Assembly (NCBI RefSeq): GCF_026127265.1
Contig: NZ_WWFG01000008.1
Coordinates: forward strand, 41,754-105,753
DNA length: 64,000 nt
Source: Nostoc sp. KVJ3
GTDB lineage: Bacteria; Cyanobacteriota; Cyanobacteriia; Cyanobacteriales; Nostocaceae
Direction of reading: 5' to 3'
The position numbers and the translations under genes were made by a program. The notes below the pieces were generated by a model. It made no database searches. It was not told the DNA's origin and saw only the letters and a list, made by a program, of their open reading frames with translations. Positions within the stretch are counted from its first letter, which is position 1, and each line of letters starts with the position of its first letter. Shown piece after piece: positions 18,420-28,229 of the stretch.

Positions 18420-19844
18420 CAGGGTAAGCGCATCTAATTTGGTATAAAGAAAACTTGACAAGTTCTAGAAGATAGTATTAATGAATGTGTAAAAAATAGA
18501 CTTGACGACCGAGCAAGATCAATGAGATGAATTCAATTACTCGATTGAAAATCTCCTGGAGCCAAATTGATGTCAGAGGGCTTTGAAACTAAATCTGCTG
18601 ATAGTGTCAAAAATACTCGTTGTCAGCCAAATCAAGAAAAATAGCAGACATTGGCAGTATTCAACAAAGTCTAGTTGAGCATTTCTCGGATATCAAAGAC
18701 AAGAGAGTAGAGCGGACGAAGAAACATCAATTCACAGATATCTTAGTCATCGCAATTTTAGCAATCATAGCTGGAGCACAAGGGTGGGAAGACATCGAGA
18801 ATTATGGCATCAGCAAGCAAACATGGTTAGAAGAGTTTCTGGCATTACCAAATGGTATTCCCTCAGATGATACATTTCGACGAGTGTTTGAGTTGATCGA
18901 CCCAGAAGCATTAAATCGATGTTTCTTGAGATGGGTAGAAACCCTAATCACAAACATGGGAGGAGAAATTATCCCCATAGATGGAAAGACAATTAGGGGT
19001 TCTTATGACCGCAATCAAGGTCAAAGCGCACTCCACCTTATAAGTGCCTGGGCGAGTGAGCACAGTTTAGTGTTGGCACAAGTGAAAGTAGAAGATAAAT
19101 CCAATGAAATCACCGCCATTCCAGCACTGTTAGAAATGCTAGACATCTCTGGCTGTATCATCACCATTGATGCAATGGGAACACAAACCGAAATTGCCAA
19201 ACAGATTATCGCCAAAAAAGCTGATTATGTCCTGGCACTGAAAGCCAACCATCCCATGCTCTATTCTCAAGTCAAAGAATGGTTTGACAAAGCGCAAGCA
19301 GAGCAATTTTCGGGGATTAATGTTAGTTATGACAAACGGATTGAAAAAGCACATCATCGCACGGAAATTCGTGAAGTTTGGACTGTACCCATTGCGGCTA
19401 TCGGTGAGCTTTATCAACCCAAATTATGGGCAGGTTTGCAATCTCTAGTTATGGTTGTCCGTGTTCGTCATCTTTGGAATAAAACTACTCGTGAGGTTCA
19501 GTTTTATCTCACTTCTTTAAACAGTGATGCTCAAATTATCGGTCGGGCTATCCGAAAACACTGGGGCATTGAAAACGAGGCTCACTGGACTCTCGACTGT
19601 ACTTTTGCAGAAGACGCTTGTCGCATTCGTTCTTTCCACAGTCCCCAAAATTTTGCTCTTTTACGACGCTTCGCTCTCAATGCTCTTAACCGTGAACAGA
19701 CCTACAAACGTAGTCTTCGTCAAAAAATGAAACGCACCGCTATGGATAACAATTATATGATTCAGGTTCTCAGTTGTTTCATTGACAATACTTTAGATTC
19801 TTCTGATTCCTTGTGTCAAGCCTGATTGAGATGCTCTTACCCTG
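18420..19844 (+). mobile_element. ISAs1-family insertion sequence
   Basis: The ends CAGGGTAAGCGCATCT (18420) and, inverted, CAGGGTAAGAGCATCT (ending 19844) match at 15 of 16 positions. The element is 1,425 bp with one intact transposase. A clear 8-10 bp target duplication is not seen. Confidence 0.82.
18620..19825 (+). CDS. ISAs1-family transposase
   Basis: The 401-residue protein starts with TTG. The N-terminal region LVEHFSDIKDKRVERTKKHQFTDILVIAI is typical of the family (PF13808). The DDE core shows IPIDGKTIRGSYD (Asp), IITIDAMGTQTEIAKQII (Asp) and RKHWGIENEAHWTLDCTF (Glu). The length is normal and no lesion was seen, so the element is probably functional. It contains no accessory gene. 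Confidence 0.93.
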   Translation: MSAKSRKIADIGSIQQSLVEHFSDIKDKRVERTKKHQFTDILVIAILAIIAGAQGWEDIENYGISKQTWLEEFLALPNGIPSDDTFRRVFELIDPEALNRCFLRWVETLITNMGGEIIPIDGKTIRGSYDRNQGQSALHLISAWASEHSLVLAQVKVEDKSNEITAIPALLEMLDISGCIITIDAMGTQTEIAKQIIAKKADYVLALKANHPMLYSQVKEWFDKAQAEQFSGINVSYDKRIEKAHHRTEIREVWTVPIAAIGELYQPKLWAGLQSLVMVVRVRHLWNKTTREVQFYLTSLNSDAQIIGRAIRKHWGIENEAHWTLDCTFAEDACRIRSFHSPQNFALLRRFALNALNREQTYKRSLRQKMKRTAMDNNYMIQVLSCFIDNTLDSSDSLCQA

Positions 19845-19953
19845 ATACTCTTCCATAAATAGATTGCCATATTTGATTCAACGCATGAAGCTATTTAGGT
19901 ACTGTTTTTTTCAGTACTATGGTTTCTTGATTTTTAAAAAATACGTTATACAA

Positions 19954-20550
19954 TTACCAGCGATTATTTTTGGTTCTCAAAGAATTGCCTCTGTCAAGAC
20001 TGATATTATTCTTAGGCAAAACTGATAACGGTTGGATGTTAAGCCGCTCGCCAACCTTGATATTGGCAGCGCCTGTTGCTAGCTCTAGCACTTGATTGGC
20101 AACTTTCCCCTTGTAGATGGGACAAGGGGTTTTGTGACACGGTTGGGCATTGAAAATCGCAGTTGTCACCACATTGTCCTTAAGATAAAAGATGTCTAAT
20201 GGAAAATTTACCTTGTACATCCAGAAAGGCACGTTGTAAATTTCTCCTCCCAGGTTGAATAACATCCCGCGATCACCTACGGTGGGCGGAACGCCATCGC
20301 CGTTTAAGGATGCTCGAAATTTCAGCCCTTTCTCTAATTGCTCTGGTGTAGAAGCAACTTCCAACTTAAATGTGCGATCGCCTTTCGTGAGAATGTGCGT
20401 AACTGGTAAATCCTGGGGACGAGTTTGGACGTAACCGAGCGCCACAGTGCCAACGATAATTGATACTCCAGCAACAGGGCCTAGCCTGTTTATTAATTTG
20501 AAGACAGCAACGTATAAATCTTTCTCGTTAGTAAATTTAAGAATTTGCAT
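19954..20550 (-). CDS. DUF192 protein, membrane-anchored
   Basis: The protein has 198 residues. An N-terminal hydrophobic helix (about residues 22-44) anchors or exports it. The DUF192 domain follows: FKLEVASTPEQLEKGLKFR, then DRGMLFNLG, VPFWMYKVNFPLDIFYLKD, a Cys pair in QPCHKTPCPIY, and VLELATGAANIKVGERLNI. The family function is unknown; structures show a small beta-barrel. It begins two bases after the AAA+ gene stops, so the two are likely one operon with the ATPase. Confidence 0.8.
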   Translation of the reverse strand: MQILKFTNEKDLYVAVFKLINRLGPVAGVSIIVGTVALGYVQTRPQDLPVTHILTKGDRTFKLEVASTPEQLEKGLKFRASLNGDGVPPTVGDRGMLFNLGGEIYNVPFWMYKVNFPLDIFYLKDNVVTTAIFNAQPCHKTPCPIYKGKVANQVLELATGAANIKVGERLNIQPLSVLPKNNISLDRGNSLRTKNNRW

Positions 20551-20552
20551 AA

Positions 20553-22175
20553 TTATCCAAAAATATCAACATTGCCGAGACTATATATAGATGAATCAAT
20601 CGGGCTAGATGGAAGTCCATGCAAAGCCGCAATGTTACGCATACTTTCAACTCGGTCAGCTTCGCGGATGGCCAGAGGATTCATACTCTGCCTTGCAGCC
20701 AGCAATGCCGACAATGTAATCTCAAGCGATGGCAGTTCGCTAGCTGGTGTAACATAATCACCAAACATTTGACAGAAAGTAGAGACTGCGGCACGTTCAA
20801 CAATGGCTTGAATTTCCGCACCGACACATCGCTGCGTGGCTTTGAGTAACCTTTTCCATTCTTCTTCGCTGTACCCATCGCCCCCGTTACGAAAACGAGC
20901 ATCGAATTTAGCGAGATGGATCTTGAAAATTGAGTGCCGTTCGCCGTAATTTGGGAGATCCACCTTGAAAATCTCGTCGAAGCGTCCACTTCTGGTTAGC
21001 TCTGGTGGTAGCCATTGAATATTGTTAGCCGAAGCGATAATTAAAACCTCACTAGTACGTTCTTGCATCCAGGTCAAAAGCATACCAGCTAGGCGTTTGG
21101 ATAAATCATCATCCCCGGCGAATCCCTTATCAAAGTCATCCAGGTATAAAATTACACGATTGATTCGGTCTACCAGTGCGAGTAAGCTTTTTAGCTTGTA
21201 CTCAGCCAAATTACCGTAACTGCGGAAACTCCCCCACTCTACTGAAATCAGAGGTAGCCCCAATTGTGCAGAACTTGCTTTAGCCGAGTAAGATTTTCCT
21301 GTTCCCGGTGGGCCGATTAATAAAATCCCCTTGGGTAAACGAAGATTATAGGCTTTCGCCAATGAGGATAGAAGGCGCTTATAAGTTTTAAACGCTTGCT
21401 GCATCAGTTCCAGCCCCCCGATAGAAGTGCTAGGGGGTTGGAGAAATTGAATATTATAAATCCGCTTGAACAGTTCGATTTTGTAATCGGACAGTTTTTC
21501 TACTAACTCATCCGGTTTAATTTCACCAGGAGCGCTTGCCTGTCTGATTCCATAGTCAATGTCTGCCAAGTACATCCCTAAGCCGGCGTTCGCCGTCGCA
21601 TGAATATCGCCATGACTGTAATCTGGTAATACTTGGGATAAATAACTGCTTATTTCCTCTATAGCTGGCAGTTGTTGCACAATGGTGGGAACTTCGGGGG
21701 CAATGTCAGATGACACAGTGGCATTTGACCCTAAGAGAATCGCTGTTTTGTTGCAAGAGTGATTGTACAGCTTCAGGTTAATGAGGGCTGACTTAATCCA
21801 CTCGGAAGTCAGAAAGAAATCTGGGTCAGTGGTAGCTTCGCCCAGCCAGGGGAATATACCTTCTAGTATGAGAATCCCTTGTCAATCGGTAGTTTTCCAG
21901 AATCGCAGAATTTCAAAGTAATGTTCGCGTCTGCTTTTGGCGATCGCTTGATACTGATTAACAGTTTGTAAACTTAATCCCTCCTCATTAGTAGATAACT
22001 GGTGCAGTTGGTCATCTTCCAGCATCCACAGGTAACAGTTAATATTGTATTGCTGGCATTCACTGGCGAGATTTGTCAAAAGTTTGAGTCTTTCTTGTAA
22101 TGGAGACTCGACAGCTATCAGCTTATTGTTAAGTTTGATTAGAGAGAATATTTGTTTAATTAACTCATTATTCAT
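20553..22175 (-). pseudogene. AAA+ ATPase (Ycf46-like) interrupted by an in-frame TGA
   Basis: Codons 1-97 (22175-21885) end in TGA at 21882-21884. The same frame continues without any break as QGILILEGIFPWLGEA into the ATPase domain and ends at 20553, giving about 540 codons. The ATPase domain has Walker A GPPGTGKS, Walker B VILYLDDFDK, sensor IIASANN and the arginine finger region LTRSGRFDEIFKVDLP. The N-terminal part, with WMLEDDQLHQLS and the ILEG segment, resembles Ycf46-type ATPases in layout. CGA to TGA would explain the stop. The 387-residue part from 21716 could still be made from an internal start and would keep the whole ATPase domain. Confidence 0.8.
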
Positions 22176-22282
22176 TAGGGCTTTAGTTAAATTTCACCCC
22201 AATATTATTGATAGCTAAAACTCTTTACTAGCTACTTTGGTACTGAAAAAATCGGTACTAGAGGAGCTTGACTTTTTTGCAA

Positions 22283-23989
22283 CTATAGCTCTAATTCCTC
22301 GTGTTTTTGTTGTGAATAACGTTGTTGTAATTGATGGGAGAAATTGATTAACTGCGTATTCCAATCCCGACTTTCGCACTTGAGTTGAGTCGAGTGTGGC
22401 AGTAGTTCTTTAACAGCCCGTGCCACTGTTGATTGACTAAAAGCTACCTGTACACAAGGAACATTACGTAATCTTTCAACAGGTAAATTTGAAGTGTCAT
22501 CTACTGCCATGTAAACTGTTCTGTTTTCTGGTATTCCTTTAACCTGATATTCCAGCATGGCTACTGAAATGGTGTCAATGGGAGAGTCAGACAGTACGAC
22601 AGTACTAGTTTGTTCGCTAGGCTTTTTCCCCAAAGTAAAGTAAAACCAGCTATCACGGCGAACTGTACCTAACTCATAACCAGAGAAATTATTAGCTGTC
22701 CCTTCTAAAAATGCTCCTTTGGTTTTTCCATTGAGATCCCGCATCACAAACACTACATTTGCTTTTGAGTCGGCATAAACTAGTCCCTGGTTATGTAACA
22801 TTTGTACACAATCAGAGGGTATGCCTCGTTTCTGAGTTAGGTAATGTTCAACGCCTGACCAATTAGCTTTATCCTCAATGGGTGGGGTGAATTGGGGTGC
22901 TGGTTGAGTTTGGATAATGTCAGCCGTAACTTTTTGAGCATGAGCGATCGCTGCACGTTTTGCGCCGACTTCACCAAATCTTTCCCCTAGCCATGCGATC
23001 GCAGTTGTTTGGTTGCATTGATTAACGTGTTTCACCAAATCAATTGCATTACTACCTTCAAAATAAGAATCGGGAGCAAGGTCGCTAAATTTAGAGCCAT
23101 CTATATTGATGATGTGTCCGTGACCCCTCCATCGGTCACGATCATAATTTAGCCCTAACTCCCAAGCAACATCATCCAAAGCTAAATCAGTTGACCACTC
23201 GGTAAGTTTTTTTATTGATTGATTCTCTTGCTCCAATTGCTCTATGCGCCTCCGTAATTGGTCATTCTCAAGTGAGAGAGCTTTGGCTGTAGCTTCCATT
23301 TCCTGTTTACGCTGATTCGCCCTGTCTCGGTCGGCAGCTTTGGCTAAAAGATGTTCTGCACTTAGCTCATCAACTTCTAAATCGCGCCCTTCCTCCACAA
23401 TGCGGTAAAAATCCTTGATGTCCTGGTGCTTTGCTCTGCTTCCTTTAATACCGCGCTCCAACCCAATTAACCGCATTGTCTGGTAGTAAGAATCTTGAAA
23501 TTGTTGGATTTTCTGCCGCCCGTCAAAGAAATGATTGCACCGTAGCTGTCCTTGATCATCAAGGGGGACAAAATAAGCGTGAATATGGGGTGTGGCTTCG
23601 TCCAGGTGTAACTCGGCGCGGACAATGCGAGATCCATATCCATCCGCTAACCACTGGTGAGTCGCTTCTACCCAGTTATCCAACTTTTGTGGTTCATAGT
23701 AACCGGCTTGGGTGGGGCAGTCGGGACGGAAATAACTAGGCGATGCACTCAACAGTAACTCCACGCAGTACACCGCATCAGTGCGAATCTTCCGCTTCTG
23801 CTCGTTTTCCCCTATCTTGGCTAAGACTAAATCCTCTAGTCGTTCCTCTGGGTTGAGGCTACCGATGAACCGAATATTTTTTTGAGTGGGATCTGCATTA
23901 GGGGTTTCTCTTTCTCGTGCAGTGTGAGATGCACTCCCTGATATGTTACCCCGCTTTAATTTTTTTAATCGCGCGATCGCGTATGCCAT
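22283..23989 (-). CDS. MobV-type relaxase fused to a DUF3991/TOPRIM-like domain
   Basis: The protein has 568 residues. Residues 1-220 form a Pre/Mob (MobV) relaxase: MAYAIARLKKLKRGNISGSASH at the start and the metal-binding motif HLDEATPHIHAYFVP. A coiled coil (about 215-265) follows. The C-terminal half, with SYFEGSNAIDLVKHV, YLTQKRGIPSDCVQML, VVFVMRDLNGKTKGAFLEG and VVLSDSPIDTISVAML, matches the layout of DUF3991 plus a TOPRIM nucleotidyl-transfer domain as in primase-like proteins. It would nick oriT and may prime the transferred strand. The start follows a HIP1 site; oriT is expected just upstream in 23990-25069. Confidence 0.85.
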   Translation of the reverse strand: MAYAIARLKKLKRGNISGSASHTARERETPNADPTQKNIRFIGSLNPEERLEDLVLAKIGENEQKRKIRTDAVYCVELLLSASPSYFRPDCPTQAGYYEPQKLDNWVEATHQWLADGYGSRIVRAELHLDEATPHIHAYFVPLDDQGQLRCNHFFDGRQKIQQFQDSYYQTMRLIGLERGIKGSRAKHQDIKDFYRIVEEGRDLEVDELSAEHLLAKAADRDRANQRKQEMEATAKALSLENDQLRRRIEQLEQENQSIKKLTEWSTDLALDDVAWELGLNYDRDRWRGHGHIINIDGSKFSDLAPDSYFEGSNAIDLVKHVNQCNQTTAIAWLGERFGEVGAKRAAIAHAQKVTADIIQTQPAPQFTPPIEDKANWSGVEHYLTQKRGIPSDCVQMLHNQGLVYADSKANVVFVMRDLNGKTKGAFLEGTANNFSGYELGTVRRDSWFYFTLGKKPSEQTSTVVLSDSPIDTISVAMLEYQVKGIPENRTVYMAVDDTSNLPVERLRNVPCVQVAFSQSTVARAVKELLPHSTQLKCESRDWNTQLINFSHQLQQRYSQQKHEELEL

Positions 23990-25069
23990 TTTTTATCTAC
24001 ACTAAAATTTGGAAATACAAGTTTTTGGGCTGACTGACTGAGAAACAAATATTACTCAAATTATTGCTGTTTTTTCTCGATTTCACGCCTTTTTTAAAGC
24101 TAAATCGCTCAAATGCGAAAATGGGCAAATAACCGTACGACTATCTTAAGCTGCCCTACAGCAGTTCTGAGGCATTTCACAGGCAATTCTCCCGCTATCC
24201 CCAAGATTACCTTAGTAGCATAGTCACCGTTGACACAATTTGAGCCTAAGTAGAGAACACCCGACTTTCTGTGATTTGGACTAAAAAACCACGCAATAGC
24301 AAGGCTTTTGGGTTGTTTAACTGTCAATAAATCTTGATTAATGAGAAGTAATGGGCTGCTCACAGAATTTTTTGAGAATTACTCAGGAGTAAAATGGTTT
24401 ACAACGGAATTTTTTAGCAGTCGCTTGAAGTTAATCAGTGCTAATTTGTAATTTTCATTAGTATTTTGTAGCGCAACAGGAAAAAATCTGGCTTTTTGAA
24501 GTACAAAAGCAATACTTTTGTAGTATATATTCTCAATAAAATTGGGATTATTGAGAATATAATAAACTGGGCAAATCACCTCAAACGTTTCTAGAGTAAG
24601 TATTAGAGGGCAATTTTTCAAAAAAGTGATGTGCAAAATAGCAGACATTTTGTACCTGATTGTGAACATTTGATGACAGCTATAGCATTTAAAGGCGTGT
24701 ATAAGCGGTGCAAAATAGCAGACATTTTGTATATAAATAGGGGTTTTAGGTGCAAAATGTCTGCTATTTGTAACTGTGATTAGTAATACATTTTAAACAC
24801 GTAAAAGCAAATAAAACCCCGGTAAATTAGTAGGGATTAAAAAAATGAGGGTCTAAGTGAAGGATTAGAAGAAAAAATGCGGTGTTGTATGTGCATTCAT
24901 TATTAAGTAAATGCTTTATTTAGGCAGACAACATAAATTTCAAAAGCAAAAATATTAAATTTAGTTAAGTTAGGCAGTATCAAAATAAAAATAAAAAAAC
25001 TGGGCGATAAAAATTAGTGTAATAATTTTAAGAAAGCGCGTTAAGCTAATCAGAATTTTAGTCAAAAAA
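23990..25069. other. Non-coding region: candidate oriT / partition site
   Basis: This 1.08-kb AT-rich stretch lies between the divergent relaxase and partition genes. Two minus-strand frames (24109-24363, 24379-24669) lack recognisable families and good start signals. Three copies of a 23-bp dyad element lie at 24631-24772. MobV oriTs normally lie near the relaxase start, so the left part is the likelier oriT and the repeat part the likelier centromere. Confidence 0.5.
24631..24772. repeat. Three copies of a 23-bp dyad repeat (candidate centromere or iterons)
   Basis: The element has arms TGCAAAAT and ATTTTGTA around a 7-bp core AGCAGAC. Copies at 24631-24654 and 24708-24731 are in the same orientation and identical over 24 bp. 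The third (24750-24772) is inverted, with core GTCTGCT and one base missing. Spacing is 53 and 18 bp. It lies 300 bp upstream of the ParM-like operon and points to binding by an adaptor or initiator protein. Confidence 0.75.
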
Positions 25070-25570
25070 ATGAATGATTCTAGATATAGAGTAGTGTCAT
25101 TTAGAAGACCGAGTGACAGTGCAGATGCAGAAGTAATTGATTACTTGAGGTCAAAGCCTTTAAATTTGAAGGAAGATTATTCGGAAACAATTACATCGAC
25201 ACTAAAAAAACACTGGCTACCTCTTGCCTTGTTTTCTTCGGGGCTGAGGGGAGAAGAATTAAGACAGATTGGCATTTGGGCAATCAGTCAACTAGAAGCA
25301 CAAATTAGTATGATTCGGAGAACTTGCGGGATAGCACCAGACCCGCTAGTGGTGACATCAAATATATCAATGCAAGCATCAGACATAGTGGCATCAGATA
25401 GTCCATCTATCTTAGGAATTATTTCCGCAGATCAGCAGATAAGTTCTACTGATGAGGAAAATGAAGACCATGAAGATGACGATGACAATGAATTTCTTTC
25501 CTCGCAAAACTATCAAGAGATGACCGACATTAAGCGGATGTTTGGCTGGGACAAACAAAACGGGGGCTGA
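25070..25570 (+). CDS. Putative partition adaptor upstream of a ParM-like gene
   Basis: The protein has 166 residues. The N-terminal half contains a basic start (RYRVVSFRRPSDSADAEVIDYL) and helices (LKKHWLPLALFSSGLRGEELRQIGIWAISQLEAQI). The C-terminal part is strongly acidic (EENEDHEDDDDNEF) and ends in IKRMFGWDKQNGG. Its stop is two bases before the ParM-like start, so the pair is an operon. The position next to upstream repeats suggests the DNA-binding partner of the actin-like filament, but no ribbon-helix-helix was identified, so this is context inference. Confidence 0.5.
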   Translation: MNDSRYRVVSFRRPSDSADAEVIDYLRSKPLNLKEDYSETITSTLKKHWLPLALFSSGLRGEELRQIGIWAISQLEAQISMIRRTCGIAPDPLVVTSNISMQASDIVASDSPSILGIISADQQISSTDEENEDHEDDDDNEFLSSQNYQEMTDIKRMFGWDKQNGG

Positions 25571-25572
25571 AG

Positions 25573-26748
25573 ATGAATAAAAAGAATAATTCTAAAGACT
25601 ACACAAAAGTTGCGATAACTATTGATTTAGGGACAAGTTCCCAGAAGGGGATAGCACAGATTTATCCAGATGGGGTTCCAATAGTTTTAGCAATGGAACC
25701 AGAAATAGCGGATTTAGGGGTAGAGTCAATAGAATATTTGTCAAATCAACTCGTACAAGATACGACGGTATGGATAGGGATTGGGTCAGAATACTATGTC
25801 CTGGGAGCATTAGCCAAAAGTATGTTCGCGGGGACATCAGCTATTAGAGATTTGAAGTATCAATATGCCTTACCGAAAGTAGCAGCTATGTTATGGTTGG
25901 CAATTCGGCGGCTGGGAGTGAAAAACCCAGATATAGAGCTATATGTACATTTGCTGTTGCCAGTGGGAGAAGCGTCAGATGGGCAAACGCTCAGAGCAAA
26001 ACTAGCATAGAACTTAAAAACAGGAATAATTACGCCAACAGGGAGATTAAAAGCAAAATTACGTAGTTTTGATGTCAGTCCAGAAGGGGCGGGTATCATG
26101 GCATATCGCAGTCGCAACGTCAACATAAACTATTTCCAAAAAAGTATAGGAATGCTGATGTTAGGCTATCGTAATGCCAGTTTTATTCTGTCGCACAAGG
26201 GCAATGCAATAAAAGCTGAATCTACAGATTTAGGGATGAATTGGGTGGTGCATCAGTTTGTAGAACGTACTGCCGTTGGTTTATCAAAAGATGACTTACG
26301 CCTAATTTCAGCCTTAGCCGAAACCACGAATAACAATTTTGATGCACTGCGGTTTTTATCACGCAAAACCAGAACCGAAGAAATCAATGCTGATGTAGAG
26401 TTGTTTTGTCGGATTTTGCCGATAGTTCGCAAAGAGTACTGCCGTGCTTTATGGCGCTGGTTGAGAAATATTGCTCAAATGGATGAAATCTTAGTTTGTG
26501 GTGGGACAGCATCCTTTATACGCCAAGAGCTAACCGAACATTTTGATGGTGAAGGCATCCCCATTTGTTGGAATGGCGGAATGGAACTACCTAAATATTT
26601 AGACACAATGGGATTAGGTGATAGGATAGCCGATGCTTGGGCATCCCATATTAGCCATATCAAGTTTTTGGATCATGAATTGAGCTATGACCGCCAAGAC
26701 AAACCCCTAGTTCCTGATTATTATGTTCAAACCATTCAAGAGTTCTAA
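25573..26748 (+). pseudogene. ParM/StbA-type actin-like protein with an in-frame TAG
   Basis: The first frame (25573-26010) starts with the actin-like phosphate-1 motif AITIDLGTSSQKGI. It ends at TAG (26008-26010) and continues in the same frame through NLKTGIITPTGRLKAKLRSF into 26098-26748. There the ATP-binding signature EILVCGGTASFIRQEL and the tail GLGDRIADAWASHI appear. The intact protein would have about 390 residues. CAG to TAG explains the stop. ParM proteins form ATP-driven filaments that push plasmid copies apart. Without readthrough this copy is non-functional, and the second ParM locus at 62-63 kb is also disrupted. Confidence 0.78.
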
Positions 26749-27195
26749 ACCAGACACGGAGATTTGGCAAAGGAACGGTTATATCCTAGAACGGCAAAAC
26801 TAACTGGAGAGGTGAGACTAAAGGCTTAATTACGTATGCGTCTTAGAAAATATCAAACGAGTATACTATGCTTCCAACCTACCTCTAACAAGTTTTACCG
26901 CTCTAGGTTATATCACTACTAGTCAAAAATAGGGTGTTGGGTGTAGTGAAGACGGCATTGGACTGAGCTTGGAACTCCGACCAATGCAAACCAGAGTGAA
27001 AAGACAGGGCTTGTAACGAATCTATGTTGTTGTACAAATGCTGTCTGATGTTAGACAGACATTCTGTCTAACATCGCCAAAGCCAATAAATGCAAGGGTT
27101 TGGCTTTGAATGGTGTTTCCCTCCGCTTAATCAACAATTGCTCAAGATGGTTGAGTCAAACAATAAACGCGAACAATTAACCTTAGTCAATTGAT
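26749..27195. other. Intergenic region with a perfect hairpin
   Basis: No gene is recognised. The region has a perfect dyad at 27047-27075 and otherwise mixed sequence. It separates the ParM-like gene from the next small gene. Confidence 0.5.
27047..27075. repeat. Perfect 13-bp hairpin with 3-base loop
   Basis: GATGTTAGACAGA pairs with TCTGTCTAACATC around CAT. No T-run follows on either strand, so it is not a standard terminator; an operator, replication hairpin or RNA structure is possible. Confidence 0.65.
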
Positions 27196-27606
27196 ATGTC
27201 AGAGACGACACAATTACAAGTACAAGAATTAGCCCGTTTCGCCCAAGAGCAAGACTTCAATCAGCAATATCGTCAGTATTTTGGCGATGTCTGGGAAGAA
27301 GCGGGTGTAAAAAATATTTCTCAGATGACCGTCCAAGATGCCGAACAGACCTTAAAGATTCTGGCTGATAGTGAAGCATCCCCCCAATTCATTAAAAGCT
27401 TATTGGCACAAGCAGCAATTGATGGTGCTACACCGCAGGTTTTGGAGTATTTTCTCGCAAGCGACATTGACGGCGATGGACGGACTCTGGCACAAGAATT
27501 ATTTCAGGATGGGACGAACCCATTGCAGCCGGATACACCCCAGCCACCACCCAAAGCACAGGTTTTATCTCCATCTCCAACTGAAGATTTGGACTGGGAA
27601 ATATAG
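27196..27606 (+). CDS. Hypothetical protein with a calcium-loop-like motif
   Basis: This 136-residue protein has a mostly helical N-terminal part (LQVQELARFAQEQDFNQQYRQYF). Near residue 90 it has ASDIDGDGRTLAQELFQDGTNP, which fits an EF-hand or dockerin-like Ca loop (D-x-D-x-D-G). The tail is proline-rich and acidic. No family is recognised. A good terminator follows at 27625. Confidence 0.55.
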   Translation: MSETTQLQVQELARFAQEQDFNQQYRQYFGDVWEEAGVKNISQMTVQDAEQTLKILADSEASPQFIKSLLAQAAIDGATPQVLEYFLASDIDGDGRTLAQELFQDGTNPLQPDTPQPPPKAQVLSPSPTEDLDWEI

Positions 27607-27624
27607 CATACATTCTCAAACTTT

Positions 27625-27676
27625 ACTAGCAACCTGAGTTTTGATTTTTTCAGTACTCAAGTTGCTAGTTCTTTTT
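27625..27676 (+). terminator. Rho-independent terminator
   Basis: ACTAGCAAC and TGAGT pair with ACTCA and GTTGCTAGT (14 pairs around one mismatch) and are followed by TCTTTTT on the plus strand, 18 bases after the preceding gene stops. Confidence 0.7.
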
Positions 27677-27802
27677 AGGAAGCATATTTAAACTTCTTAA
27701 GTTAGGTATGAGTTCCATTTTTCAAAAAGCACACTAGGTGTAATTGAATTATCGATTATACCTGTTCCCTCAACTAACTCAACAACTAAAGAAGGCCATA
27801 GT

Positions 27803-28177
27803 ATGACTTTATTAGGTATTAATAGACCTTTAGATACAACCCAAGTAAAACTGTGGGACGAGCGCGATTTATCTACAAGCGATCGCCGCCAAGAGCATCT
27901 AGAAATTCTCCTATGCCAGAAAGTACAAATAGGTGAAGACCCTGCCTTGTGTGAGAAAGTGTTGAATTATTTGTATTTCTCGGCATTTCAACAGAATCTC
28001 AATCGCATTACTGTCCAAAAGGAGAAAGAAAAGTCGGTCTTTGCATCCGTACAGCAAGTGATTATTACGTCCTTTGCTATTTTAGGAATGTTTGCGTTCC
28101 TTGCCGCCGCTTCCAACAAATCAGTTGTGCGATCGCCTGGGGTAATCCCTCCAGCTATAGAACGGCAAGCCAATTAA
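27803..28177 (+). CDS. Small single-pass membrane protein
   Basis: This 124-residue protein has a cytosolic, charged N-terminal domain (LWDERDLSTSDRRQEHLEIL, CEKVLNYLYFSAF) and one predicted membrane helix near residues 84-104 (VIITSFAILGMFAFLAAA). The tail is short. The membrane segment is clearly related to that of the next small frame (ITAFAILGMIAFF), so these are probably tandem paralogues. Function is unknown. Confidence 0.55.
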   Translation: MTLLGINRPLDTTQVKLWDERDLSTSDRRQEHLEILLCQKVQIGEDPALCEKVLNYLYFSAFQQNLNRITVQKEKEKSVFASVQQVIITSFAILGMFAFLAAASNKSVVRSPGVIPPAIERQAN

Positions 28178-28229
28178 CCAAACAATCCGCTTTTTAGCCC
28201 AGCAGACAACGGAAGACCAACTGCAAGTA

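Noticed and set aside
24109..24669. Two minus-strand frames upstream of the relaxase
   Set aside because: They lack ribosome sites and recognisable domains, and one runs across a copy of the 23-bp repeat.
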